64,000 bases of DNA from Lithospermum erythrorhizon (taxonomy: Eukaryota > Streptophyta > Magnoliopsida > Boraginales > Boraginaceae), in contig JADFUC010000709.1 in the NCBI GenBank assembly GCA_019722365.1, forward strand, positions 2,046,001 to 2,110,000. The letters are read 5' to 3'. The notes below the pieces were generated by a model. That model did no database searches and was not told the DNA's origin. It worked only from the letters and a program-made list of their open reading frames with translations. The translations under genes were made by a program, and so were the position numbers. This document shows, one piece after another, positions 49,300 to 61,254 of the stretch; position 1 is the first letter of the stretch, and each line of letters begins with the position of its first letter.

Positions 49300-49542
49300 C
49301 TACTTAGTAAGACAATGCTTAACTCAAATTTCAAGCCTCAAGGATATAAATAGCACGAAGCCGAAAGCATCGCGGGTACTAAGCACTTCCTAAGATCATA
49401 TTAAAACAAATCTCACTCTCTAGATCATCGGGATTCTTGCTTTTGACCATCTAATGCTTAATATACATAGACACTCGGCTGGGCTTTAATACATATGTTT
49501 ACAACCAAAATATCTCCAGATTTATTCCCTTTGGTGCTTTCA
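49300..49542 (+). mobile_element. LTR-like fragment (Ty3-type 3' end)
   Basis: A TATA-like ggatataaatagcacgaag at about 49338 and a terminal ccctttggtgctttca at 49527-49542 are the hallmarks of the 3' half of many plant Ty3 LTRs. No second LTR or polyprotein was found nearby, so it would be a solo or truncated LTR. The left edge is uncertain; it may reach as far as 48299. Confidence 0.4.
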
Positions 49543-50356
49543 CTCAAAAAATAACAATAAGTGCTTTAAAATCACAAATCTTTCTTCCTCAGATCTCCCC
49601 CGCACTCTCCCATCTCTGCCATAGATTCATCCAGTGATTCAATTTGTTATGTAAGATGGGCCAGCGATTAGATCGTAATTTCAAAAATAATTTTGAGGGT
49701 TTGTGCTAACTTTTGGTTAAAGTTTTGATTTTTTTGTTGAATTTGAAGTTGGTAATTAATGGAGATTAGGAGATTAATAGATTGCACAACATAAGACCAA
49801 GTGATTTTTTTTGTGATGAATTATGGTTAAAGTTTTGATTTTTAATTGATTTTGATGTTGGTAATTACAAATGCCTCCAAAGTGTTTGATGATGTGCCTG
49901 TGAGAAATTTGTCACAGTATACCATAATATTTATAATATATAGCAATGTATTTGTGCTTTTATGATCTTGCAAATGTTAGTTTATTTTTATGTGCTAAGT
50001 AGCCTCTCGAACAATGTGAAGACATAATATTATACTGACAGTTTTTATGCTATAATATAGAATACATATGATTTGTAACTCAGTTTATACACACACCAAA
50101 ACAAGAGTGTTTCAAAGGAATGATTATTTCGTCATTTGTAAGTGCCAGAAGCTTACGTAAATTATACTTAGGGTAAAATATTTCAAGTTAAAAAAATACT
50201 ATTTGGGGCAGGCGATATTGATCCCTTTATTTGTAACTATTTCATACAACATACCACAACTTCATTAGTTTATTTGTCACAATATACCATAATTATAGCT
50301 ATAACTATTTGTCATATGGTAGTATACTATAAAAATTAGGCTCATGGCAATATGTT

Positions 50357-50488
50357 TTCATCTATAATGTTTGAAATATTAGATAATATGCATGTAATGG
50401 TGATAATAGTATTATTACCATTTTTTTTTTGTAATTTAGTATCACCATTATATGCATATTATCTAATATTTCAAGCATTATAGATGAA
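50357..50488 (+). repeat. 49-bp near-perfect inverted repeat (long hairpin)
   Basis: The arms are 50357-50405 and 50440-50488, separated by a 34-base loop containing ten Ts. The arms match at 47 of 49 positions. In a plus-strand RNA both mismatches become G-U pairs, so the whole stem pairs; in a minus-strand RNA they are A-C mismatches. The hairpin begins 122 bp beyond the stop codon of the minus-strand RNase gene. It could be a small foldback element or a small-RNA precursor. Confidence 0.8.
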
Positions 50489-50609
50489 GCATAACTTGAC
50501 CCTTAGAATGGAGTGTAGTTATCAAATGGTAAAGTGAAAATCAGAACTGTGACTTAATTTATAAATTATAACACCCATAATATATGTTTTTACTAGTAGT
50601 TCAGGGTAG

Positions 50610-51650
50610 CTAGAAAGTAGGGAACTGAATATTTGAGGCACATTTGCCATTAGGAAAAACAGGACATTGAATGAGTTTTGAACCAGAAGTATCAACACAA
50701 ATATAAATTTGGTACAATTGACTATTCCCAGAAGTATCAGTATTGCATTCAATCCAAGGACCATATCCAATCCCATTTTGAATTGCAGTTTTAATACTGC
50801 TTAAACTGTAGCTCTTCCCATCTGGCCTAATTCCTACACCATCAATTTATACAAATTAGCGAATGCGAATAGTTAAATTATCCTCGCAAGATCAAGAATC
50901 GGGTCGATCCAACAGGGAGGTAAAAATTACCTGCATTTCCCAAAACCTGGAGGATGTTTAACTGGTTTTTAAGGCTAAGAGCTGATGCAAAATAGCTATG
51001 CTGATCAAGAATTGATTCAGAACAAGTCCCATGTTTATCCCATTCATGGGACCAGAACGATGAGCCGGTGCCACTCGGACAAGCCAATGTTGGCCATTCT
51101 TGCTGCATTCTGCTAATCAAATCAGACACCTACAACAAATAAGAAATAGTAAACAAACTCTCCATTACCACTAATAGAATGTTATTATGTTAAGTATTGC
51201 AAATTTAAGGTTATATGCACCTTAGATTGATCATAAGGATTGTCAGCATCACAATTAGATGGATAAGAACCATCATTATTGTTAGGCCATAATCCATGAA
51301 TACCAAAATCCGCCGCGGGCTTTCCCGTTGTTGGGAAGCAACAACTCTGAGAAGTATCACAATAAGAACCAGGCCACTGAAACAATCAAGAAAACATATT
51401 ATCCTCTTACATATAACATGTCCAATGCCACTAAAAGCCTCCCGCCTAGGCAGGGTAAAGGGTCGGATTGTACAAAGATGTTTTTTCCGAATTAATCAAG
51501 ATGAAACATATTGCCTTCTTAATCAAATCAATTTTTAAATTACCATACCTGTAGAACAAAATAGAAGAAATCAAAGTCTTGAGCAATACACAAAAAGGGT
51601 ATAAACTGAATTAGCAATAAGCTAATCAAGAATGAACTTTGAAATGCCAT
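50610..51650 (-). CDS. S-like ribonuclease T2
   Basis: Four exons: 51650-51549, 51376-51221, 51129-50931 and 50833-50610, totalling 681 nt (226 aa). A signal peptide (about 1-23) shows secretion or vacuolar delivery. Both active-site segments are intact: FGIHGLWP with His61, and SFWSHEWDKHGTC with His114, Glu115 and His119. Eight or more cysteines are placed as in class I S-like enzymes. Such enzymes cut single-stranded RNA through 2',3'-cyclic phosphates and are often induced by phosphate starvation, senescence or wounding (RNS1/RNS3, RNase LX relatives). The last residues (QFPTF) lack an ER-retention signal. It is not an S-locus RNase by context: one copy, in a block of housekeeping genes. 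It lies next to GALT1, as RNS3 does in Arabidopsis from memory. Confidence 0.93.
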
Positions 51651-51759
51651 CTTTCTCTGTTTTTGCTTAGTTTAAGTCCAGGGGGCAAGTGATATTTGTA
51701 GGGGTATTGAAAGATGTGAACACTGCCAGAACAAAGAATTTTTCATACGGAGGCGAAGT

Positions 51760-51776
51760 GATTTATATTATATACA
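51760..51776 (-). promoter_or_regulatory. TATA box candidate of the RNase gene
   Basis: On the minus strand the sequence reads gtatataatataaatca, about 110 bp before the ATG, leaving a leader of roughly 80 nt. Confidence 0.4.
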
Positions 51777-52540
51777 TGAAGAAAAATATACAAAAAATAA
51801 GGGGTTGCGAACAACTTAATTTTCACAAATAAACCAGAAAATTTTATTTTTAATAGTCAAAATATAATTTTTTAAAATTTCAGTGACGATCGTTTCCATA
51901 CTCCCTAATTCCTCCCCTCCATGTTAACGTATATACTCACATTGTGAATTTCAATATGAAAACTATGATAGTAGTCAACTTGAAGAGACTTATGCTGTGA
52001 AGCTTGAATGCTGTAGTATTGCTCATCAATAGAACCTTAATCATAGTATACGGAACGTTCACAATGAATTGGACATATTCGGATATTCTAATGCAGAGGT
52101 GTTTGTTTTTATCGTTTAATGTTTGTGACATCTAAAATGTCAAAATTGCATACATGATGACAAATAGCAAGAAATAAATTAGATATAAATTGGATCTATA
52201 AATGAGACGTACATGACTTGTTCTAGATGGCATAAATTGAATTTGTTTCCCAAAAAGTTTGGGACTTCCGTATCTATATCAAGAAATAAAGTAAGAGAAA
52301 TGATTTTCCTTGTTAGAAATGACACTTCAACTTTAATTACTTTTTAATTTATATATATTGAAGAATAAAGTTGGATAAAGTTTTTCTTAGAGTACAACTG
52401 TTATAACAATTGGCTGGTTGCATTTATAACAGTTGGAAGCCCTCTCGAAGATGTTTTTCTATCAAGTGTTAAAACTGCAAATACGACTGTCTTTCTTGCC
52501 ATATGAAGTGAAGTGATGTGATATGGGTGAATCACGCATT

Positions 52541-54135
52541 AAGGGGGAGATCTTGGATAGCAATTACTTAGAGCCCAAGTCGTCTTGGGATCTTTTAGAT
52601 TGTTCTTGAAGATCTACACGTCTCTATGTTTGGCAAGTATTGAGAGATCCTAGAAGATCTCGTTTTGTATGGAAAACGCGTTTAAGTAGGCTCAAAAGAG
52701 TTTCCATACTTATCATCTAACTTACGTATATATAAAGAAGTCTAGTGATGTTTCGGAGTCTTAGGCACGTTTAGAAAAAATTACGCAACTTGTTCATAAC
52801 AAAAATAAACAAATGCAACCAAGATCGAATAAATGTATAATAACGAATTACGAAAACATATACAATGCAATTCATACACGTATGAATACGAGAGTACTTA
52901 CAAACGCAATGAAATGATGAACTTTCAATCTCCCGAATCCTCCGTTAAATCCTCAAAGACTCAAGTGAAATGCCTCCAGCTTAGTCCACACCAAAGAGCG
53001 GTTGAATCACGCGATCGACTTCCTAGAATCTACGCAGCAATCGATTAAAGAATTTGAGTCAAACTTTGACTCAAAAATCCAAAGGAAAAGAGGGTAAGGG
53101 CAAATTAAATTCTTAGGTTTTCATTTTCCCACCTTTTTCCCTTATATAGTCTCTTTGGTTTCGGTCGATTAGCTTTGACTCGCTTGATAAATAGTTAACT
53201 CGTTTGCCGTTAACTAACTTATTACTAAACGTAATAAGTAACTTACCGCTACTAATAAGCTTCCTCGTTAAACCGCCAATTGGAAATAGCAATTTAATTG
53301 ATTCGGGTTTTATCTCACTTTGTTTTTACATTATCAATGTAAAAACTTCGATTGGGGTATCTCGTTGATTTCAATCAACTCCCAATTTAACAATCTCGAT
53401 TTAATTTCATACATGGAATATAACTCAACGTCATTGTATGTGTGTGACCTTCTGGTCTCGATAGTATTAGTCGTATAATAATATAATTGACCACAGATTA
53501 TTATATCGATTATGCCTCGGGATTCCAGTACCTTGGCATAACCCCTCGATATTATCGCGGAAGTTCCATTTAGTAATTTACAATTACTATTTATTGAACA
53601 CTTAGTTTGAGTATTCTCATTTAACTAAAACTACTATATGAATTGTTACAACAATTGTCGCAACAGGCACAATTATAAAAATCTGCCTGACAACAACGCA
53701 ATCTTTCATTCATTCATCAAGGACACAATCATAAGCAATGGTAAGACAACCAAGTATGAGGTTGTGTTAGTAGTTCTCTCTAAAGCTACTAACTAATGTA
53801 CGTATGTTATAATACTTTTACTATAACATATTTCATAGAGCATACATTGATATATTCATTGTAAGTCGAATACTAAGAGAGTGTTAACAATGAAGGATAG
53901 AAAATAGGTGGATCCCAATCTTAAAAGCTTGTATTGGAGTAAAACTAGGCGAAGTAGAATATGGTGCATTCGTATAAGTCCCCACTTGTAATTTCTTCAA
54001 AGTATTAGTGGAATCCTTCCTGGGCAAGCTGCCCCCAGACCTAGGTGCTATTCTCGGCACCGAACTGGGTTAACACTTCTTGTCTCATTTACTTTATTGT
54101 TGTATTTAATCTACATATCTATTTTGTTATACTAA
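52541..54135 (+). mobile_element. Copia-like 3' polypurine tract and long LTR
   Basis: The word attaagggggagat at 52539-52551 is the classic purine tract at the junction of coding region and 3' LTR in plant Copia elements. About 1.5 kb downstream, ctgcccccagacctaggtgc (about 54030) followed by accgaactgggttaac and a cttgtctcatttac tail matches the 3' part of Copia LTRs of the long-LTR type. Between them is the direction-consistent phrase tatgtgtgtgaccttctgg near 53440. No polyprotein was recognised upstream of the tract, so the element is truncated. Both exact ends are uncertain. Confidence 0.55.
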
Positions 54136-54388
54136 GTGTTTTAATCAGTAACTATCGAAAGGATCTTTGGCTAATTTGATCGAGTTCACCTTTTCAATAT
54201 ACTTTTACATTATACGGAGTAATTATAGTACCATTATTTACGAATAGAGTGAGAAACACATCATCTTAATTAACACGAGTAAGGGAGATTATCATCCCAA
54301 ACACTAGTGACTTGGATGTGTTGTTTGTTTTCGATATCGTTTCACTTAAAAAACATAAACCATATGTAATAAGTACACACTCCAATCT

Positions 54389-56493
54389 CTAACTTAGTTG
54401 AACATTGCTTATAATATCTCTAAGAGAAGTATAAGTACCACTAATTGCAATACAAATTCCAAAGATCAAGATTGTTACATTAATGATTAGTTCTATTCCA
54501 AACCTTCTTGATGATTTGTTGAGCTTTAGGTAGCACATGCAAGGGAACAATATTGCCACAGCAACACTTAAAGATGCTCCAATAAAAGCCATCACATGCA
54601 TAAAGAATGGAACAACTAGGGCAACACTAATAGTGCTCACCACCAAACATGTCCTAAGGAGGATTCTTATTATACTTCCACTTTCATTGAAAGAAAATTT
54701 GTCCTCAAGAGCTTTTGCAATGGGAGAGACAACCAATGCATATTTAGTTATGGGAATTACCAATGTGATGTAAATTGAAATTTTTGAGCTTATGTAATTA
54801 ATAGGAAGGTTGAGAGTAATTTGAGACATTACATGTCTTCCATACATTAGATATCCAAAAATCCCCATTGATCCATAAAAAACGGTGGTTAGGAAAAAAC
54901 ATACAAGCAATACCTGCAATACACTATAAAAAATCATTAATAAAACATACTCCAGTAATAAATATTTCAAATATAGAAATGTATTAGTATTAACTTTGTC
55001 CTTGTCCCTAAAAGATTGCCAACTTTTGTGGGATCATTGGGATGGAAGTAGTATTCAACAAGTGGAATGTGTCATTTGGTCTAGTAGTAATTTCAAGATG
55101 TTAGTTTAGAATTGATTCAATAAACTGGGCAAGATTGGAAAATTTAGTGATATTTTTTAAATCTCTTTCTAAATATGAGAAGGTAGTGATTTAGTGCACA
55201 AATAATTACCTTGGAAAATTTGGATTTATCTTTCATGGAAGTGTAAAGTGTTGGAAAAATAGCATGACCACCATAACAAAAGGTGAACAAGCTTGTTGTA
55301 GTTGGTAATCCACTCCATTGCCAAAGCACACCTTTTTCATGGAACCCTACTCCATCAAATATACCAACCCATAAAACAGAACAAACAAGAACAACACAAG
55401 CCACAACACCCCCAGCTGAAATATAAGCAAGCAACCCTAAATTTCTCAACCATGTTGTAGGTAAAATCAAGAGTCCAGTAAGCAAAATAAAGACTTGTTT
55501 GCCTCCAACATTGTGGCCATACACATGAAGGCTTACATTAGGGAACAACTTGTGCAAATTATCTCCTTCTAAGATGAGAAATTCAACTGCAACCAAATAG
55601 AGCTCCAAATAAATAAAAGTGGAAAAGCATGTTCTTCCTTTTCTTCCAAATGTGACCTCTCCTATATCAGGATATGTTTTGATCAACAGATTCGAGTCCA
55701 TGCAACGTTGTAGGAGCAATCCTGTATAACAACACAAAGTTGCTACAAATAGAAATATTGATAAGCTTATCCAACCTCCTTGTGAAATTGCATAAGGGAA
55801 AGATAATATTCCCACTCCTGATAAAAGAATCAATCAATCATATGTTAGCATATTATTACTCCGTATTATATAGTTGTGGTATACTAAAATTCCTTGCGTG
55901 CAACAAATTACATAAGTGATATAGGCATATAGCATGCACAATGCATGTAGAAAAAGTTATGTACTTCTAAAAATATTTTCAAGAAACACAAGGTATATAG
56001 TAAGGTATTATTATATCATGGATTGTTACCAAGTATGATGAGAGTGATGCGAATAATTCTTAAAAATAGGGTGTTTGGCTATACACATTTTCTTGCATAC
56101 TACATTATAGAAAATATTTAAGTCCAGACTTTTACTTTTGAAAGATCGCATGTATAATATGTATTTTGTAGTCTTTTATTATTGGTGTACATGTAATTGG
56201 ATATATATATGTACCTCTCAAAGTATATCGATCTATCTAGAAATAAACGTGGTAAATTACCGCTAAACTATCAAACATTTCAATTTACTCCCTCCGTTCA
56301 TTCCAGAGTCTACTCAAAGAGGGTCATGAAAGAAACTTATTACGTTAAGAAAAATAACACTAAATAATTTAGACAAACCTGCTAACATATTTAGGCCATT
56401 GAAACAAGTCCGGATGAACGAGGTTCCTTGTTGGAATGATTGAGGATGATTGTTTTGGCTTTCAGATGTATCAATGTTGCAAGAATTATTCAT
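54389..56493 (-). CDS. Vacuolar amino acid transporter, AVT1-type
   Basis: Three exons: 56493-56379, 55817-55210 and 54913-54389, totalling 1248 nt (415 aa) with GT-AG introns. A short Asn/Gln/Ser-rich N-terminus precedes FNGLNMLAGVGILSFPYAI, the signature first transmembrane helix of the AAAP family. About ten more hydrophobic segments follow, including the FTFCYGGHAIFPTLYTSM motif that marks the plant AVT1/AVT6-like group. Family members exchange protons and amino acids across the vacuolar membrane. The N-terminal soluble part is shorter than in many AVT1 proteins, which often have over 100 residues there. Otherwise the core is complete. Intron 2 is about 300 bp and intron 1 about 560 bp. 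Confidence 0.92.
56284..56312 (+). repeat. Stowaway-like terminal word in AVT intron 1
   Basis: The word tactccctccgttcattcca is the consensus start of Stowaway-type MITEs. The partner end was not found, so it is a fragment at most. Confidence 0.35.
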
Positions 56494-56616
56494 CTTTTAA
56501 TTTAATTTCTCCTCTACAACATTCTTGATTTTACGTATATATATTTGTGAAGAAACGAATTACCGGAGTATTAAAGAAAGTGTGTGAGACTTCAAGACTC
56601 CATACTATGGGAGAAC

Positions 56617-56625
56617 TATTTATAA
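56617..56625 (-). promoter_or_regulatory. TATA box of the AVT gene
   Basis: The minus strand reads TATAAATAG, a textbook plant TATA box, about 125 bp upstream of the ATG at 56493. The predicted start site is near 56590, giving a leader of about 95 nt. Confidence 0.5.
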
Positions 56626-57575
56626 TTGAAGACAAAATTATTGGTACGATACTTGTCCATATAAAGGTGGGGAATTTATATCTGTCTGATGAGTATGAAT
56701 TGCAAGAATATAAAAGCATGTCAAATTCAATTAATCAAGAAGCATTATAGGATATTCAAATTATTAATTAATTTTGATTTAAGTTTTATTTTCTTGAAGG
56801 AGACATAACGTTGTGCATCCACTATGATAGAATTGTGATCGCTCGTGATGAAGTACAAACATATATATATATAGCAATTAGTTAAAATGATACTCGTATG
56901 ATTCTTTTGTTTGTCTGTTCCTAATTTTTGGGATAATTATAATTGAATATGCATGTGATTTGTTAGTTGTTACGTCCACTTCCTAGTATTGGTTGTCTAC
57001 TAGTGTATTGATTTATTTGATTAAGATCATATGTGTTCATCCAAGAAAGGAAAGTAGGTAAATGCTACCTCAATCCTTGTTAAAAAAACGTTGCGTTTTT
57101 TTTATAATATTCGAAATTACAATATTTGTCGTGTTAATTGATATACACTTTTAATTTAAATAAAAAATATCATTCGATAGTAAAAAAAAAATGACATAAT
57201 TCGACAATTTAAAGACGGAAAACATGACAAAATTACCATATCAAATATGTGAAATGTTAGCATAATAATGAGCGATTAAAATGGATAGTATTAGAATACA
57301 AGTCAAATAAAACCGTCCACATTTTCAATTTTGATTTTGTTTTAAAGTCCACACGTATATAAAGTCCCCATCATAGCTCAAAGATTTATTTTTACGTACA
57401 CAGGTAAACCACTTTCTTATGTCAATTCTTGTCTTTTTAATTATTCAATCAAATTCTTGTTTGCTCTTTTTCGTAAAGATTCTTAATTTGTTTTATTGCA
57501 ATAATTAAATTTATTTTCGTTTGAAAAGATTTGATCTTTAATTAATAAATTCAATTGCATCATAGGCATAGCTAT

Positions 57576-57717
57576 AGAAACATGAATTCAAGTCCGACCG
57601 CCAAATCACTTTCTACGTTGTCAGTCGTGACGTGATTTGGAGCCCACATTCGTCCAGTTCTACCATTTATATGGAATAGTGGCGCTGTTGGTCTCGTTAA
57701 AAGAAACATGAATTCAA
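57576..57717. repeat. 16-bp direct repeats around a hairpin-bearing segment
   Basis: agaaacatgaattcaa occurs at 57576-57591 and 57702-57717. The 110 bp between are less AT-rich than the surroundings and hold a perfect 9-bp inverted repeat, ccaaatcac (57601-57609) and gtgatttgg (57632-57640). Confidence 0.6.
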
Positions 57718-57939
57718 CTAGTTATTTCTTTATTCTTCTTCTTTTATTGTATATAATTTGATTTCAAGAATTGGTTTTTATTGCTATATTGGTTTGACTC
57801 TTTATCCGATTATATTAATTTTTGCACAAAAGCTTACAGATAAACAAAAATTCTAAATAAGACACCATGGACGGAGAATAAAATTGTTTTTCTGACTCTG
57901 ACCATGTTAGCCTGTCAAATAACTAAAATTTTGATTCAG

Positions 57940-58195
57940 CTTGAAAATTCGATTCGACATAGTTCGAGCCGAGGTTGAACCTCTTCAACTCGGCCGAATC
58001 ACATAAATTTATAATTTTTTTATTTTCTCATATTTTATTTGAATGTTCAGGTACAACTTCGAATCGAACCTTGAAACTTTGAACTTTTCCGAACCTCGAT
58101 TTTTCTAATTTATTCGCATCGAACCTCAAATCCTTCTCGTTTAGCTTCTAACTCGAACCAAATTCGTATTCGATAAGGTTGGGCCTGTTTACCAT
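57940..58195. mobile_element. hAT-like repeat remnant rich in TTCGA/CGAACC words
   Basis: Repeated words (ttcgattcgacatagttcga, gccgaggttgaacctc, cgaatcgaacc, ctcgaaccaaattcg) and the end phrase ggttgggcctgtttaccatt resemble widespread non-autonomous hAT-type plant repeats. No transposase frame. A relative may lie at 22795-22890. Confidence 0.4.
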
Positions 58196-58299
58196 TGTAT
58201 AATTTATGGCTATTTTGTTTTAATTTTACCAAATTGACTTAATTTAATGTTTGCATTGTAGCTGAGGGAAACATGAATTGAAGTAGTTTGTAATAAAAC

Positions 58300-58620
58300 T
58301 GTTTTGTTGACATTCATTCTTACTCGAACCTGGTGCTTCATATACTCTGAAGTTTGCATTCCACAATGAGCTAGAGCTTGTGTTTGTCGCTGTATATCGG
58401 AAGATCTCTCCATCTTCTAAGCGGACCGTCTGCAATGACTTCAATGAAAGCTGGTAATGCCAAAAGCAAGGGCAGGGGTGCAGAAAGGACTAGTTGAAAT
58501 GAAATTTTGTCAAAAAGTGTAGTGGTGATAACAAAGAAACTGGAAGTCCCTATACTGAGCTGACGTGAGTGTTGCAAAAGTTTAGATCTAAAACCACCCT
58601 TCAGATGCATGCCAAGCATC
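58300..58620 (-). other. Coding-like patch on minus strand, unrecognised
   Basis: From 58619 the minus strand holds 82 open codons, partly hydrophobic (FQLVLSAPLPLLLALPAF). From an AG at about 58433 another frame reads VRLEDGEIFRYTATNTSSSS and then LWNANFRVYEAPGSS, which looks protein-like. The two could be exons or a broken gene. I know no matching family, and chance cannot be excluded. Confidence 0.25.
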
Positions 58621-61254
58621 GGTGCTTTGGCAATACAGAATAGAGAAGTATTTATATGAGCTAATTTTGCTTTTTAGAAATTGAAAAATACAAGTGAACA
58701 AAAATGTGGCACTCATCTGTTGAACAAATTATTCTGAAGAGAATAAGATAGTTAAAAGTGGTTTTCATTGGACTACTAAGACTATAAGATTTTCTGCTTC
58801 TCAAGTGGGGAGCGATTTCGATTATTACTAATTATTCTTTCTATTTTCAGTATTTCTGGGAAGGCAAGCTTGGAATGTTTGGTGTTCCATTTTCTATGCT
58901 ATTCATCTGCTTTTGTGGCATTGTTTCATTCATATATCTGCAATAGGAGGAATTTAAACTAGAATGGATATCAATATCCTATTCAGCTGCGCTCCAATAA
59001 ATTTTAATTTAACTCGGCCAATGAAAAGCCCTACCACTCCCTACTTGTTATGTTTGTTCTTATTTATCCATATAATGATGTACTACCATCATGATTGAAC
59101 ACTCTTTACTTCTTTCTGCGTAAGCTTTTCAAAATAAAAAATACTCTGTGTTGATCGACAACGACAAGGTAAAGTTAACAAGCCTTTCGTATGATATAGT
59201 TTCCATCTGCATCATTTACATATATCTCGTTCATTTGTATTCACGCGAGAGGTGAAGTATTATATAGGTCGGGGCTGTACTCTATGGTTCATATCAGGAT
59301 TTCCTGTGATGTAAAGACAATTGTCTTCAATTATAAATATAAACTACTGAAATATCAAATTGTTAAACAATTCTAACATAAAATGTGATGAGTAAAATAA
59401 ATTTGGATATAAGTCCCTTTCGAGCCATGCATTGACTAAACTTACCATTGGCCTATTAATTCTCCACAAATTCAACCCAAAATTTTCATATTTCCATTCT
59501 CCAATTAACACAAAAGATATCGAATTATTATGAATTTTTTTCCGTTCAAAAGTTTATTTTGTCCAAATGGTTCCTAATTTTTAACAAAATAATCGTTCGG
59601 TTCGATAACATGTCTAAGTGTATATATTTATTAGTTGGAATTTGTTTAAATTACATTAGTAAAACCGGATCAATCCTAAACCAATTTTCGAAAAAACTAG
59701 CGATTTTCAAACGAATCAAATCGAATTTCAATTCAGGTTGACAAACCGTTGCGTTCAAACTACAAATTGAGAAAATTCTAATACCGATTTTACAACCGAT
59801 TAAAGACTTGTTCTACTCGATAATAACTCTATATTTATAAAACCAAAAATAAAAAGACTCATAAAAAAAGTCGGAGATAAATATCCAACTAAAAACAAAA
59901 ACGCGTAAAAGGTCAACTACTACACGGTTGGTTTAATTACATAGACATAGCAAATTCTTCGGAATTAACAAGATTGGAAAAATCAATGTATCACTCTGTA
60001 TTTTCAATTGATTTTCTGTAACATTTACATGGAGTATTTCACAAAAAATAAAATTAATAAAAATGATTAAAATATAAAATTATAATTAATCAAATTATAA
60101 TAAATAATAGTAATTTGATAATTTAACAAAAATAATAGTAAAAAATTATGTTAAAAATGATAATTGTAATTTTTATAATAGAATGACAAATATCTAAAAC
60201 GATAATTAAAAAACCCATTTTTTTCTAGGACGACCTTGAACCACGCGAATTTAATCCTAATTCCATATTTTTCTCAATTTCATATCAAATTATTCAGGTA
60301 AACTCATTTCTACAATTTTATATTATATTCTCTTTAATATTTTGATATATATATAATTTTTTTTGGTTAGCTAAGTCAAAATTAAGAAGAAATTCTCCGA
60401 TCTTGATTATTGATCGGTGAATTTCGTTGAATAATTTACAATGTAATGAAATCGAAAATGGGTTTGTTCTTAAACCCATAATTTGTGGATTGGTGAGTTT
60501 ATATGCAATAATTTTCAGTTATTTGATAGTTTTGAGCAAAATGGGCCAATTTAATTTGTGTAAGTTGTATGTTACTTGTAAAGTGATAAAGTTGTGATCA
60601 TTGATAAATTTGAGAGCCATTGATGTAATTGCTTTAACTAAAAGTGTATTTATTGTGATAATTTCACTAATTTTGGGATATTTTGATAGTTTTTTTTTTT
60701 TTTGCAAAAAAGGTCATTATAGGATTTATAGCACCCATAATTTTCATTTGTTTAAATTGTGTGTCGCTTGTAAAGTGATAAAGTTTTCATCTTTGGGAAT
60801 TTTTTTGTTGTTGTAAATTAGTGATGAGTATTACAAATAAATATGAAATAATAATACTCCAAGAGTTAAAGCTGAGACCTCCTAGTCGAAGCTCGGGTCA
60901 GATATCACCAGCCTACTAAGCCATCTGTATCTTTGGAAAAAAATTGAGCCATTTTGATATGTCCCATTATATCTAAGAGCCAGAGAAGATCTTTGACTCC
61001 TATAGAATCAGATAGTAGTACCTTGGATACTAATGAATGCCTGAGAAGGGTATGGAACAAGGTTAACCATAAGATTTGTTTTATGTGATAATATTAGGAA
61101 CTGATGTTTCTTCATTTACTTTATATACGAGTGATTATTAGGCAATAACTTTTTCAGAATGAATTTGTGAGCATTTGATCGTTAATTTTGAACCAGTTGG
61201 AAAAGGCAGAGTCCACACAGGCTTCCTCGCAGGGTCAGATCTAAGCTTAGAAAA

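Larger units (their letters stand above)
45324..50609. other. 5.3-kb repeat-rich spacer upstream of GALT1
   Basis: Nearest the gene is AT-rich leader and promoter DNA, with c(t)aaaattatacaaaaaatct(c)ag repeats between about 46220 and 46500. The nested array at 46690-47400 follows. Further on, the words ctgtgacggctcgaattctt near 48299 resemble the start of Ty3-type LTRs, and an LTR-like 3' end lies at 49300-49542. The hairpin at 50357-50488 is at the far end. The open frame at 48680-48886 looks like chance. Confidence 0.5.
51651..54388. other. Spacer between RNase and AVT genes
   Basis: It includes the RNase promoter, AT-rich DNA to about 52400, and the Copia-like LTR fragment. The last 230 bp should contain the AVT 3' untranslated region. 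The open frame at 52833-53048 falls inside the LTR and is not supported as a gene. Confidence 0.5.
56494..61254. other. Intergenic DNA between AVT and RING-CH genes
   Basis: Both flanking genes are transcribed outward, so their promoters lie at the two ends. Contents: a direct repeat around a small hairpin at 57576-57717, an hAT-like GTTCGA-rich patch at 57940-58195, a coding-like minus-strand patch at 58300-58620, and long AT-rich stretches. No gene is well supported. Confidence 0.5.

Noticed and set aside
50610..51650. Idea that the RNase is an S-locus self-incompatibility gene
   Set aside because: Sequence and neighbours fit S-like RNases (RNS3 position next to GALT1); no F-box genes nearby.
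60860..60930. Possible tRNA-like words (gagacctcctagtcgaagc)
   Set aside because: No cloverleaf could be built and A/B boxes were not clear.
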